Positions 9,413-19,042 of a stretch of 64,000 nucleotides of DNA are shown piece by piece. Numbering within the stretch: the stretch's first letter is position 1; each line of letters starts with the position of its first letter. The translations under genes were made by a program, and so were the position numbers. The notes below the pieces were generated by a model. The model did not search any database, had not been told where the DNA came from, and saw nothing but the letters and a program-made list of their open reading frames with translations. This stretch comes from an uncultured Halieaceae bacterium. GTDB taxonomy: Bacteria > Pseudomonadota > Gammaproteobacteria > Pseudomonadales > Halieaceae. Location: the NCBI GenBank assembly GCA_938074045.1, contig CALJGI010000011.1, forward strand, positions 1-64,000, given 5' to 3'.

Positions 9413-12400
9413 GTGACGTTTACAGATCTTTTCATCCGTCGTCCGGTACTCGCCATCGTAGTGAGCAGTCTCCTCCTGCTGTTGGGCTTACAGGCGGTGA
9501 ACCAACTCACCCTGCGACAGTTTCCACAGGTCGAAAAAAGCGTGATCTACGTACGAGCGGTCTATCCCGGGGCCAGCGCCCGGACGGTACAGGGTTTTGT
9601 CACCGGACCACTGCAACGCCGAATCGCCGCCGCCAAGGGCGTCGAATATGTTACTTCTCAAAGTGACCCCGGCATCTCCGCGATTCAAGTGAATGTACGC
9701 CTGGGCGCTAACTCTACCGAAGTGCTCACCGAAGTTATCAACAAGGTCAATGAAGCGCGCTTTGAATTGCCACGGGAAATAGAGGATCCCGTCGTGACCT
9801 CCAGCACCGGCGGCGAAGCTATGATGTGGATAGCTCTCATGAGCGAACAGATGTCCATACAGCAACGTCATGAATACGGCTCACGCAGCATCCAGCCCAT
9901 GCTCTCCACCATTGACGGCGTGGGTGAGGTAAGCGTGGTCAGCGGCGGACGGTTTGCAATGCGAGTCTGGTTGAACCCCGCCCGAATGGCGGCTTTTGGT
10001 GTCACTGCCACGGACGTGGAAGCCGCCATTCGCAGAGATAATTACGTGTCAGCGGCGGGAACCACCCGGGGGGAGTATGTGCGGGCAAGTGTAGACGCGG
10101 AGACTGATGTCGCAGAACCCTCCCGATTTGGCGATATTGTCATCAGGCAGGAGGACGAGCGCCGGGTGCGCCTGCGGGATGTCGCAGAAATAGAGCTGGC
10201 CAGCGAATCCTATGAAACCACATCTTTTTCCAGTGGATACGAAACGGTCTTTTTATCTATTACTGAAGCACCCGGGGCCAACCCACTTGAGGTAGCGGAC
10301 CGGGTGCAGCAAAGTTTGCATGCAATTGAGGACCAGCTGCCGGCTGACCTTGAGATATTCCAGGACTCCGATTCTTCCATTTATATCCGTGAGGCGCTGA
10401 AGGAAGTTGGTCAAACCCTGATTGAAGCATCCATCATTGTGGTGCTGGTTATTCTGCTTTTTCTTGGTTCAATGCGGGTCGTTCTGATCCCACTGATAGC
10501 CATTCCACTCTCCCTCACCGGGGTATTGTTTCTGGTGTGGTTGATGGGATTTTCGATAAACCTGTTGACGCTACTTGCCATGGTTATAGCCATTGGGCTG
10601 GTAGTAGACGATGCCATCGTGGTGGTCGAGAACGTACACCGCCATATTGAGCTGGGAAAATCCCCTCTTGAGGCGGCGTTTGCCGGAGCTCGCGAGGTCG
10701 CGCTTCCGGTTATTGCCATGACGCTGACTCTGGTAGCGGTTTATCTTCCGATCGGCTTCCTGGGCGGGCTTACCGGTGTACTATTCAGTGAATTCGCTCT
10801 CACTCTGGCGGGAGCGGTACTGGTCTCCGGCGTTATAGCGCTGACTCTCAGCCCCGTTATGTGCGCCTATTTTCTCGTCGATCATGATCATCAGGGTAAG
10901 ACTGCCGACTGGCTGGACGCCAAATTCGAAGCACTGCACAACTCCTATGACGCAGTGCTGGCGCAGTGTCTCAACAACCGTGGTGCTGTGATCTACTTCG
11001 CGCTCGCTATTTTCGCCGCTCTGCCGATATTGTATAACCTGGCACAATCTGAACTGGCACCTGCGGAAGACAGTGGCAGTATTTTTGCAGTGGGAACGGC
11101 ACCGGATTACAGCAATCTCGATTACACCAACCATTTTTCAGATGAAATGGTATCCGCCTGGAAAACCATCCCCGAGATCAGCCACTCCTGGCAGGTCAAT
11201 CGATCCAATTCTATATTTGGCGGTATGGAACTCCTACCGTGGTCTGAGCGCAGCAGGTCGCTGGATGAGATTCGGGCGGAGTTACAGTCAAAACTCAACG
11301 GCATCAGCGGACTGGAAATATTCACTTTCCCCTGGGTCAGTCTTCCCGGCGCAAATTCGGGCCTCCCCCTCAATTTTGTGATTTCCACCAATTCTGATTA
11401 CGGCGAACTGGAACGTGTCACCAGCGAGGTCCTGCAAAAAGCCAGGCAATCCGGCCTCTTCGCCTTCGTGAACTCAAATCTCCGCTACAGCCGCCCCGAA
11501 ATACAGGTGGCTATTGATAGACAATTGGCGGCCCTGCTGGGCATTTCCATGCAGGAAGTTGGCCGCACACTGCAGATAATGCTGGGGGAGGCAGAAACCA
11601 ATAGATTCAGTATGGAGGGAAGAAGTTACAAGGTAATTACACAAGCAGATCGCAACTTCAGACTGACCAAGGAATGGCTGGAAAAATACTATGTGCGAAC
11701 CACCAGCGGCGAATTGGTACCTCTCGCCACGGTTATCCAACTGAAGAAGCAGGTGCAACCGAACACGCTGCGGCAATATCAGCAATTAAACAGCGCGACT
11801 ATTCAAGGCCTGGTAATGCCACCCAACACTCTTGGCACCGGGCTGGAGTTTTTGGAAAAAAGTCTCCAGGAGGTAGCACCCACAGGTTACAGAGCGGGTT
11901 ATGAAGGTGAGTCACGGCGCTATATCCAGGAGAGCGACAGCTTTTTGCTGTTGTTCGCTATGTCGCTGATCTTCATCTACCTTGTCCTGAGCGCACAATT
12001 CAACAGCTTTCGAGACCCCCTGATCGTACTAATCAGCGTTCCGCTATCAATTTTTGGGGCCCTAGTGCCTTTGGCGTTGGGTTTTGCCACCCTCAATATT
12101 TATACCCAGATAGGCCTGCTCACGCTTATAGGACTAATCAGTAAGCATGGCATCCTTATCGTTGATTTTGCCAATAGAAAGGTGGCCGAAGGGACAGATA
12201 GGAGTGATGCGGTTCGCGAGGCAGCCGCACTTCGACTGCGACCGATTCTGATGACCACATTTGCCACCGTACTAGGCGTGGTACCCCTCCTGGTTGCATT
12301 TGGGGCGGGCGCAAACAGCCGGTTCTCAATCGGCCTGATGATCGCAGCGGGTATGACAGTGGGCACACTATTTACGCTTTTTGTACTGCCGGTAATTTAT

Positions 12401-12478
12401 GAGTTTATGGGCAGAAACATGAAAACTGCGCCCGCTGCGCTTTTTTCAAAAAATCCCGTAGCGTCTCTGGAAGGCTGA
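9413..12478 (+). CDS. RND efflux pump, inner-membrane permease (HAE1 type)
   Basis: A 1021-residue proton-driven exporter of the AcrB/MexB superfamily, full length. It shows the internal duplication (two sets of six membrane helices and two large periplasmic loops). The proton-relay aspartates lie at residues 399-400 in the fourth helix (LVVDDAIVV). The opening FTDLFIRRPVLAIV is typical of the family. It follows the adaptor gene by 5 bases with a GTG start, so the two are co-translated. Compared with AcrB (about 1049 residues) it is slightly short, as in the MexK/MuxB-like branches. Substrate range cannot be read from sequence. Confidence 0.93.
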   Translation: MTFTDLFIRRPVLAIVVSSLLLLLGLQAVNQLTLRQFPQVEKSVIYVRAVYPGASARTVQGFVTGPLQRRIAAAKGVEYVTSQSDPGISAIQVNVRLGANSTEVLTEVINKVNEARFELPREIEDPVVTSSTGGEAMMWIALMSEQMSIQQRHEYGSRSIQPMLSTIDGVGEVSVVSGGRFAMRVWLNPARMAAFGVTATDVEAAIRRDNYVSAAGTTRGEYVRASVDAETDVAEPSRFGDIVIRQEDERRVRLRDVAEIELASESYETTSFSSGYETVFLSITEAPGANPLEVADRVQQSLHAIEDQLPADLEIFQDSDSSIYIREALKEVGQTLIEASIIVVLVILLFLGSMRVVLIPLIAIPLSLTGVLFLVWLMGFSINLLTLLAMVIAIGLVVDDAIVVVENVHRHIELGKSPLEAAFAGAREVALPVIAMTLTLVAVYLPIGFLGGLTGVLFSEFALTLAGAVLVSGVIALTLSPVMCAYFLVDHDHQGKTADWLDAKFEALHNSYDAVLAQCLNNRGAVIYFALAIFAALPILYNLAQSELAPAEDSGSIFAVGTAPDYSNLDYTNHFSDEMVSAWKTIPEISHSWQVNRSNSIFGGMELLPWSERSRSLDEIRAELQSKLNGISGLEIFTFPWVSLPGANSGLPLNFVISTNSDYGELERVTSEVLQKARQSGLFAFVNSNLRYSRPEIQVAIDRQLAALLGISMQEVGRTLQIMLGEAETNRFSMEGRSYKVITQADRNFRLTKEWLEKYYVRTTSGELVPLATVIQLKKQVQPNTLRQYQQLNSATIQGLVMPPNTLGTGLEFLEKSLQEVAPTGYRAGYEGESRRYIQESDSFLLLFAMSLIFIYLVLSAQFNSFRDPLIVLISVPLSIFGALVPLALGFATLNIYTQIGLLTLIGLISKHGILIVDFANRKVAEGTDRSDAVREAAALRLRPILMTTFATVLGVVPLLVAFGAGANSRFSIGLMIAAGMTVGTLFTLFVLPVIYEFMGRNMKTAPAALFSKNPVASLEG

Positions 12479-12484
12479 CCAAAA

Positions 12485-12727
12485 TTGCTGAACAGCACTA
12501 TCGATGAGAAGCTTGCAAACCTGCTGGTTGAGGACCCCTTGTTATACCACCTGGAACAACGCACATTGCATTCTCAGGATATCTATACCCGCGCAACCGT
12601 TTCCCACATCGTGATACGCCAGCCCACTATAGACTTATTAACGACCGCTGTTGGCTACGCAATGGAAGAGGCAGACCATTGGCACTGGCAAGGAGCTTTT
12701 GGGCATGCCCTAACGGCAAGGAATTAA
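12485..12727 (+). CDS. Small protein of unknown function behind the RND operon
   Basis: An 80-residue reading frame starting at TTG six bases after the pump stop, with GGAAGG upstream. It is acidic and helical (EKLANLLVEDPLLYHLEQ) and ends HWHWQGAFGHALTARN. No signal peptide, membrane span or known motif is visible. It could be a real short protein translated with the pump or the remnant of a longer gene, since the next gene downstream is clearly decayed. I do not recognise it. Confidence 0.4.
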   Translation: MLNSTIDEKLANLLVEDPLLYHLEQRTLHSQDIYTRATVSHIVIRQPTIDLLTTAVGYAMEEADHWHWQGAFGHALTARN

Positions 12728-12734
12728 AAAATTA

Positions 12735-13330
12735 ATGAGAACCGATAACAGCTCACAAATTCGCTTCGGTGGTGTTCTGCTAGCGCCCGGCATCAAGCGC
12801 TTCACTATGCAGACCTAATACCTAGATTGCGTTATGAGTTGCGCCTTCCTGATCATCGCCCTCGCCTGCTTTATGTTTCCTGGGGCAGAAACCTGCAACG
12901 AGCTCGTTTTTGCGAGGGTGGTGTACGCCATTGGCATCGCCGCTTATAGCTGTGCGACAGTCACCTTGCTCACGTTACCGCGCTGGTGATTACATTGTTC
13001 TTCGGCGTGCTGGGTCATGGCAGCACCTATTTCGTCATCGACCCATTCGGATCAACCATAATCATCATCGCAGTCTTGATCAGGCTGGCAGCAGTTGGCT
13101 GCAGCATTACCAGTAGCGCACTTATTGCAGAGCGCAGTCCAGAAGCGGTACGCGGGTCAGTGATCAGGTTCTTCAGCATGTGCGGTGCGGTTGGCATCAT
13201 GGTGGCCGGTATTGCTGTCGGCTGGTTGTTTGACAACTGGCACGCGACAGGGCCATTTGTGCTATTCGCCGGCCTTGCCCTACTGGTAACGATTTGGGGT
13301 TTGCTGCTGTATCGATCAGAGGTCGCTTGA
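12735..13330 (+). pseudogene. Decayed MFS transporter
   Basis: The first ATG frame reads about 27 codons (SSQIRFGGVLLAPGIKRF), then an in-frame TAA. The same frame continues with transporter-like sequence (ARVVYAIGIAAYSCATVTLLT, equivalent to helices 3-4 of an MFS protein) before a second stop near 12987. The reading then shifts to another frame (12986-13330), which encodes the last helices (ALIAERSPEAVRGSV, GIMVAGIAVGWLFDNW) and a natural C-terminus. About half of a normal 400-450 residue transporter is missing. One stop, one frameshift and large deletions make it non-functional. Confidence 0.75.
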
Positions 13331-13346
13331 ATGACATGTGTGGCGA

Positions 13347-14444
13347 CTAGAACAGCATCTGTAAACGCAGGGTCACGGACACGCCATCTGTTTCCAGGTG
13401 CCTGACCGACCCGGAAAAATCGGCATAGCGGGCGTTGACCATCAGCTTCAGCTCTCTGGTGGCGTAATAGTTGACGCCAAGAGTGCTGACCTCAGCCCGG
13501 GTGCCCACGCCATTGTCGCGGGCATCAAAATAGGAGTAACGCGTAACCAGCTCCCATGCACCCTCCGCACCTGGTCTTATTCGACGAAACTCTCCACGTC
13601 GATACTCCCGCTGCGCACCGGTGAGCATATAACTGGCACTCACATAATATCCTGAGTGCTCCCAGTCTCGACCGATCTCATCTTCAAGCCGGGTATTCAT
13701 AGCTTCAGATTGCAGCAGCAATTGTCCATGTTGCCACATGGCTTCAACGCCCAGGGTCTGCTGATCTTCTGCAATAAATTTTGCACCACGCACAACGACA
13801 TCGGCGGATGCTGTCTCAGCTCTATCACGAATCTGATAGGCGTTGCCGTTCCAGTCTCTGACCGAACCGGACAAGCCCACATGTATAAGTCGACCAGTAT
13901 CCCGAACCGGCGCCCAGGTATAACGCCCTGTTATTGCTGCGGGCGCATCTTCCGTGTAGTCATCGTCAGCGTCATCCTCCCGGGCCAGAGAGAGGGCCCA
14001 GGTCCTTGATTTCTTCTCGCTGCGCATATGAATACCCCAACTCTTCCCCGGCGTCAGGTTTCGCGTCAGCATGCTGCTCTCCGCCGTGAGGCGTTTACTC
14101 CCGGTGGTTAATCGCTCCAGGCCCAGTGGTTCTTTGGCCTTCCCAATCAGTACATCGGCGACATCCCACTTGTTATAGCGCAGGTAGAGACTACCCAGAT
14201 CGAGCTCGTCATCATCGAGGTCCAGTTGCACCCGCCCTTTCCAACCGCGGGGAAAATCGTAGTCCAACTGCAAGCGGCCATTCCTTACATAAAAATCACT
14301 TGAGTCTTCTTCAGCGTCCTTGGAATAAACGGAGTCAAAGTAATCGGCGTTCATTAGCAATCTGCCGGATAGTTCCAGGCGTTCCTTGTCCTCCGCCCAG
14401 CTCAGTACAGGCTGAAACAGCAGAATGACTAGCACGTATCTCAC
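13347..14444 (-). CDS. Outer-membrane porin, phosphate-selective OprP/OprO type
   Basis: A 365-residue outer-membrane protein with a signal peptide (about residues 1-17, ending SWAED) and amphipathic strands throughout, closing on the barrel signal QMLF with terminal Phe. The pattern RNGRLQLDYDFPRGWKGRVQLDLD, read in parts, followed by the FIGKAKEPLGLE-type segment is that of the phosphate-selective porin O/P family; OprO is known to favour pyro- and polyphosphate. It is the last gene of the CotH-VTC-DUF4956 operon and overlaps the DUF4956 gene by 4 bases, so translation is coupled. Phosphate or polyphosphate selectivity is inference from family and context. Confidence 0.75.
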   Translation of the reverse strand: MRYVLVILLFQPVLSWAEDKERLELSGRLLMNADYFDSVYSKDAEEDSSDFYVRNGRLQLDYDFPRGWKGRVQLDLDDDELDLGSLYLRYNKWDVADVLIGKAKEPLGLERLTTGSKRLTAESSMLTRNLTPGKSWGIHMRSEKKSRTWALSLAREDDADDDYTEDAPAAITGRYTWAPVRDTGRLIHVGLSGSVRDWNGNAYQIRDRAETASADVVVRGAKFIAEDQQTLGVEAMWQHGQLLLQSEAMNTRLEDEIGRDWEHSGYYVSASYMLTGAQREYRRGEFRRIRPGAEGAWELVTRYSYFDARDNGVGTRAEVSTLGVNYYATRELKLMVNARYADFSGSVRHLETDGVSVTLRLQMLF

Positions 14445-15022
14445 TCGTCTGTATCCGGCCTGTATTGTACTTTCAGCATCGCGGTGTCCCGCAGGAAATC
14501 GACTGCCTCTACTTCCGCACGGGTAATATTCAGCCCCGTGCGTTCGCGAAGGTCGGCCAGTAGCTCCGATTCCCGCTCCGGCTTGATGTTCTCAATTTTT
14601 TCGTACTGAACCGACATCTCTGACAGGTTGGGCAGCAACAAGTTGGTTTCCGTGAGATACGCCAGCGCACAGACCAAGGTCAACAATACGATGAGGAAGC
14701 CATGACTCATGGTGCCGACCGCCGACAACAAGGCGATGGCGATGACCAAAAACAGATAGGTCATTTCCTTGATTGTGATGGATTCCGTTCGATAGCGCAG
14801 CATGGAAAAAATGGCAAATAATCCGAAGGCAAAGCCCATGGATATATCCACGGAATGCAGCTGCGATGTGACCAGAAAAACGCCGGTACCAAACAAAATA
14901 AACGAGCTGGCATAGGCCCGCTGCTGCGAATGCGTAAAATAACAAACCCGCACCAACAGATAGACCGCCATGCTGTTTATCAACAGGCGAATAATAAAAT
15001 CCTGATTTACTTCCATGATCAT
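14441..15022 (-). CDS. DUF4956 membrane protein
   Basis: A 193-residue protein if started at the ATG overlapping the upstream stop (ATGA, 15022), which has GGAG about ten bases before it; a start 30 bases earlier is possible but would overlap more. Three or four membrane helices span about residues 8-115, including a GFAFGLFAIFSMLRYRTE segment that is characteristic of DUF4956. A cytoplasmic tail of about 65 residues follows. As I recall, DUF4956 proteins commonly sit next to VTC-domain and CotH genes, exactly as here, and probably act as the membrane partner of the VTC protein. Biochemical role unknown. Confidence 0.85.
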   Translation of the reverse strand: MIMEVNQDFIIRLLINSMAVYLLVRVCYFTHSQQRAYASSFILFGTGVFLVTSQLHSVDISMGFAFGLFAIFSMLRYRTESITIKEMTYLFLVIAIALLSAVGTMSHGFLIVLLTLVCALAYLTETNLLLPNLSEMSVQYEKIENIKPERESELLADLRERTGLNITRAEVEAVDFLRDTAMLKVQYRPDTDE

Positions 15023-15867
15023 ATAGCCACAGCTCCATAACTGTTGTTGCATCCAAATTGCTGCAGTCTCCTGAGCAGAGGTTTGAAATTATTGTATTTG
15101 TGCGAATGAGGTCTGGTTATCAAAATACCGACACAGTATTTGCTGAAGTCAGTCGGCAGATAGGTATAGGTTTTGGCCCGCTGGAAAAAATCTGATCCTG
15201 ATAACTTGCCGCGTCGCTTTAACTCGGCCACAAAAAACTCTGGTAAATGGGTCCTGTTATTCTCGTCGGGTGTTTGAAAACACAGGTCAAAGTCAACCGT
15301 AAGGCGATCCTCGGAATCGGCATTCCATAAACTTAAGCGGCGATAGGCCCCATCCAGTGACTGATGCCATAGCGCCGATTTGAGCCCAGTGGGAAAATTG
15401 TCGGAATCGACGCAAACATCAGATTGAGCATGGCCCCATTCAAGGCGCTCCTTGATAGTTCGACGTTTGTTGTTCTTGAACTTCAAATCAAAGAAGGCCG
15501 TATCTGACTCGCGGTAGCGCCGATAACGCACTTTGAGTCGGCCCAATTGCCCATTGTGATGTTGCTGATAGCAGGTCAGTTCCGGTGTGTCGAAGTAGGT
15601 GTTTTCGTAGGTAAAGCAACGACTACCGCCGTGTTCCAAAAGGCTAAACTGGGGCGACAGGCCCTTGAGAAACCGGGGCAACACAGCCATTGGCAAGAGG
15701 TACTTGGCATCCCGCCGGTCAGACATCAGATTTTCTGCAGGAGAATCCAGCTTATGTGTATCAAACTGCGACAGCACCTCACTAAGATTTGTCATCACAG
15801 CCGATGACTCATCAAGTAGATGAGTGTGGCGAGTGGCGATAGCGGCAACGGGAAGAGAAAACTGCAT
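15019..15867 (-). CDS. VTC-domain protein (polyphosphate polymerase type, triphosphate tunnel fold)
   Basis: A 282-residue protein whose ATG overlaps the CotH stop by one base (TGATG). It carries the tunnel pattern of VTC domains: RRDAKYLL near the first strand, YENTYFDTPE, the basic strand KVRYRRYRES, FDLKFKNNKRRTIKER, and the acidic/basic closing strand FVAELKRRGK. In yeast Vtc4 this fold makes polyphosphate from ATP. The bacterial protein lacks SPX and membrane parts, so the following DUF4956 protein may supply the membrane. About 30 residues before the domain are of uncertain use; an internal ATG (MTNLSEV) is an alternative start. Confidence 0.85.
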   Translation of the reverse strand: MQFSLPVAAIATRHTHLLDESSAVMTNLSEVLSQFDTHKLDSPAENLMSDRRDAKYLLPMAVLPRFLKGLSPQFSLLEHGGSRCFTYENTYFDTPELTCYQQHHNGQLGRLKVRYRRYRESDTAFFDLKFKNNKRRTIKERLEWGHAQSDVCVDSDNFPTGLKSALWHQSLDGAYRRLSLWNADSEDRLTVDFDLCFQTPDENNRTHLPEFFVAELKRRGKLSGSDFFQRAKTYTYLPTDFSKYCVGILITRPHSHKYNNFKPLLRRLQQFGCNNSYGAVAI

Positions 15868-17549
15868 CAAAAGCCACCGAATAGTCCATCGCCTTCGCCA
15901 TTACTAAGGAAAAGGTCTGCTTCAAAGCTACCGGATATAGGTTCTCCCAGGGTCGCAGGCTCATCAAAAATAAATTTTCCATTGCCGGTAAATCCAATAA
16001 CGCCAAAGTCATCATCACCACTTTGGCCGATCAAAAACATCGCCGTAGCAAATCCATGGAAGGGAATTTCTCCAGGTCCGAAACTGGCTTCCTCAACGAA
16101 CACAATAGCTATTCGCGTTCCTTGCGATGATTGGCCCACCAAAGTCATGGTGACAGCATCACCCAGGGGGGCCAACCCATCATTGCCGGGAGGTGTAGCG
16201 AATCCGGCAACTGTGATGACTTCGCCGTCGCGGTCAGTGTAAGTATAGGTCATTCGACCATTGGAGAAGGTACCACTGATGCGGGAGGGCTCACCGGGAT
16301 CGCACTCACGTCCACCATCAGTAATAGTTCGCTCGCGCTGCACCAAAGATCCAGCGACCGAATCACGTAAACGTTGCTCATGAACAGCGAAAAAATTTCT
16401 TACGCCTTCCAGCTTGGCTTCATCTGTTCCTGTCAAATCGCGCATGCGATCGATCTCCGCATTGGCGGCTACGGGATCCCAGACCTCATCCAGTAATTCC
16501 AGTACTCTTTGATGAAAACGTTCCCTCCATTCAGGAATAGCGTATAGCCGCGAAGCAATGGCTGTATATCGATATAGAGGGCCAGTACCGGGCGCCAGTG
16601 TGCTATCTAGAGCAAAGGCACCATCTGTACCCCAAGGGATATGCTGAAAGCGTCCTTCGGAAGGTTCGAAATACACAAAACCGTTGTTGGCGTTGCCTGT
16701 GATAGAGTCCCAGTGGCCCGTTATCGCCTCCATCGCCCAAAAGCTCAAAAACTGGTCCAGGTTTACCACCTGCTCGAGCATACCCGGCATGTTCTCGTCA
16801 TCTGCCTGCAGGGCGGACACCACGAGATCCAGATCAGAACGGTCATTCGTGGCCTCATTGGTCTTCAGCTGAAAACGCTCCTTGTTCATCCCGCCGAAAT
16901 CACTGCCACCCTGAATTTCGTACAGATTGCCCTCATCATCGGGGAAATTTCTTCGTAAAAAACGCTTTTTTACACTTTCTATATTGCTGTAAATACCAAG
17001 TTCATTACCGTTCATACTGACTCGCGCAAAATTACACCTCGGCGCGGGAAGACCCGCTGCGTGAAACATGCCATATGACAAGCACTGATTCACATTGCCA
17101 GAATCCTGATTGTTGTTGTTCAGCGTAAGGCGCTCCATGCTGAACACCTCCCTACCCGGCTCCAGGGTGCCGACATTGAGCTTAAAGGATGGCCTGGCGG
17201 CCGAGAGTGATCCGAAGAATCCTTTCTTGCGAATATCTACATTGTCATAGCGTTCACCTTCAATGGTGAGACTGGCGACGAAGTGACTGTACTCAAAACC
17301 GGCGGAACAACCGGTAAACAGATCGCCGACAGTGCGCCCTTCCTGACGCAGCACCTCGTATTCTTCCGGATCCATTTCTATGTCTATATCCAGCAATCGA
17401 CCGGGCTCAAAGAGCTGATCACTGGTATCAATAACGGTGGTATCGAGATCACGCTGAGAGTCCACATTAGAGCCACCACCACCGCAACTCGCCAGCAGGA
17501 CAACGCCAGATAGAATTACGGGAAGGGATTTATTAGGTTGGGGAATCAC
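15867..17549 (-). CDS. CotH-like kinase family lipoprotein
   Basis: A 560-residue protein with a lipoprotein signal (LLASC, then a GGGGS linker), so it is exported and lipid-anchored. The CotH kinase domain covers about residues 45-390: it opens with LLDIDIEMDPEEYEVLRQEGRT, contains FKLNVG, LNNNNQD and the catalytic-region pattern HWDSITGNANNGFVY with WGTDGAF. Known CotH proteins are atypical protein kinases. A C-terminal region of about 130 residues is rich in Gly and beta strands and I do not recognise it. GTG start with no strong ribosome site. First gene of a four-gene overlapping operon with VTC, DUF4956 and porin genes. Confidence 0.85.
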   Translation of the reverse strand: MIPQPNKSLPVILSGVVLLASCGGGGSNVDSQRDLDTTVIDTSDQLFEPGRLLDIDIEMDPEEYEVLRQEGRTVGDLFTGCSAGFEYSHFVASLTIEGERYDNVDIRKKGFFGSLSAARPSFKLNVGTLEPGREVFSMERLTLNNNNQDSGNVNQCLSYGMFHAAGLPAPRCNFARVSMNGNELGIYSNIESVKKRFLRRNFPDDEGNLYEIQGGSDFGGMNKERFQLKTNEATNDRSDLDLVVSALQADDENMPGMLEQVVNLDQFLSFWAMEAITGHWDSITGNANNGFVYFEPSEGRFQHIPWGTDGAFALDSTLAPGTGPLYRYTAIASRLYAIPEWRERFHQRVLELLDEVWDPVAANAEIDRMRDLTGTDEAKLEGVRNFFAVHEQRLRDSVAGSLVQRERTITDGGRECDPGEPSRISGTFSNGRMTYTYTDRDGEVITVAGFATPPGNDGLAPLGDAVTMTLVGQSSQGTRIAIVFVEEASFGPGEIPFHGFATAMFLIGQSGDDDFGVIGFTGNGKFIFDEPATLGEPISGSFEADLFLSNGEGDGLFGGF

Positions 17550-17729
17550 GAACCACGCGAGGAATTGAAATTAACTTTCCAACACTGTAACCGATCAATA
17601 CATAAGTGGCCAATCAAACCCACCAGCCAATCCAGCATACATATCAGGGTTATTTTGTAGTACGTCAATTGACAAATCCTCTGAGCTGCAACAAAGTTTC
17701 TTGACCGACAAAGACTCCCAGGAGGCCCT

Positions 17730-18410
17730 GTGAAGGAATCCACGCCAATAAATGGCGGCTCTGAGGAGCCCGCCTTCGCCACCTGGGACATCCCTGTCCG
17801 GGTGTTTCACTGGACAATGGTCGTAGCCGTAGCGGTCAGCTGGGGCAGTCATGAATTTGATGCACCTGAGGTACATCTCTGGTCCGGCTATACCGTTATA
17901 GTCATGGTCTGCACCCGAATTATCTGGGGGTTCTGTGGCAGCCGCCATGCTAGATTTTCTGACTTCCTTAGGGGGCCGGCTACTGTTCTGGCATATTGGC
18001 GAGGCGAACTGCCAACCAGGCCAGGGCACAACCCGGCCGGCGGATGGTCGGTCATAATGTTACTGACACTATTGTTGGCGCAGGCGCTCACCGGTCTGTT
18101 CAACAGCGATGGTCTGCTCTTCGATGGCCCCTTCTATTACGCGATCGACGGCGACGTGGCCGATCGTGTAGGAACCATGCACGAATACCTGTTCTGGGGG
18201 CTTTCGACCTTCGTCACTATCCATGTACTCGCGGTGCTCTACTACCAATTCAAACGCCACAGCGACATCATCACACCTATGCTGACTGGGGGAGCTGAAG
18301 GCAATCAGGCCACACGATCAGTCTGGCTGGCGCTGGCGCTGTTACTGCTGTGTGCAGGCTGCCTCGCCATCGCACTGACCTACGCCCCCGAACCGGATCT
18401 ACCCTGGTAG
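17730..18410 (+). CDS. Cytochrome b561-family membrane cytochrome
   Basis: A 226-residue integral membrane protein with a GTG start five bases after AGGAGG, a strong ribosome site. Four main helices carry histidines suited to bind b hemes: VRVFHWTMV (about residue 27), VHLWSGYTV, and a late HEYLFW...TIHVLAV pair. This is the pattern of the cytochrome b561 / hydrogenase-type b subunit family, which passes electrons from quinol to a periplasmic acceptor. The convergent neighbour is a cytochrome c', a common partner. A fifth hydrophobic helix closes the C-terminus. Confidence 0.85.
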   Translation: MKESTPINGGSEEPAFATWDIPVRVFHWTMVVAVAVSWGSHEFDAPEVHLWSGYTVIVMVCTRIIWGFCGSRHARFSDFLRGPATVLAYWRGELPTRPGHNPAGGWSVIMLLTLLLAQALTGLFNSDGLLFDGPFYYAIDGDVADRVGTMHEYLFWGLSTFVTIHVLAVLYYQFKRHSDIITPMLTGGAEGNQATRSVWLALALLLLCAGCLAIALTYAPEPDLPW

Positions 18411-18444
18411 CGCCCCGGGGGTTGCCAGCCCTACATGATACCGA

Positions 18445-18912
18445 CTAGTTAAGGTATTCCTTGGTCTTGTAGTCATCGTGGCAGGCCTTGCAGGTGCCGC
18501 CAGTTTTCTTGAACGCGTCGACAATGGCGGCGCGATCGTCACCCTTGGAAGCGGCTAGCAGCGCAGCGCTGGCTGTCCGCAGATCTTCCCACTTGGCGTT
18601 GACGTCGTCCTGATTTTTCCACACTGCCGGCTTGGCCCGGGTTTTGCCACCCGAGGTCCCCGGTGCAAATCCGCGCATCACGTTCAACTTGGCGGCATTG
18701 TTTAAATCCTCCGCATACCCGACAAAGGCCTTACCATCCCAGGGTCGCTCTCCCTTGATCATGGAAGTCATGGGACCAAAATTTGCCGCCAGAACTGCAA
18801 ATACAGATTGTCGGTATGAGAGGTGAAAGTTATCGGAATCGAGGTGTGATAGTGCCGCAGGTGCGGTAAACAGCGCAGCCACAGATACCAGTAAAAACAC
18901 GTGCTTTCTCAT
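18445..18912 (-). CDS. Cytochrome c'
   Basis: A 155-residue periplasmic protein. The second of two nearby ATGs is chosen because GGAG lies seven bases before it. A signal peptide ends around ALSH. Four-helix-bundle sequence follows, with the single heme site CKACH at residues 141-145 close to the C-terminus, the hallmark of class II cytochromes c'. The family binds NO or CO and can protect against nitrosative stress. It converges on the b561 gene with only 34 bases between, which suggests the two work together in electron transfer. Confidence 0.9.
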   Translation of the reverse strand: MRKHVFLLVSVAALFTAPAALSHLDSDNFHLSYRQSVFAVLAANFGPMTSMIKGERPWDGKAFVGYAEDLNNAAKLNVMRGFAPGTSGGKTRAKPAVWKNQDDVNAKWEDLRTASAALLAASKGDDRAAIVDAFKKTGGTCKACHDDYKTKEYLN

Positions 18913-19042
18913 GGGGTTCTCCATTTATTATGGTCACTCCAAATTCGTAAAAACGAACTCAGGACTGAGATTTCCCGGCAATCCAACTTGCTGGAATTGC
19001 TCCATCATACTACTGTGCTTCAAAATTTCGATAGGAATCACC

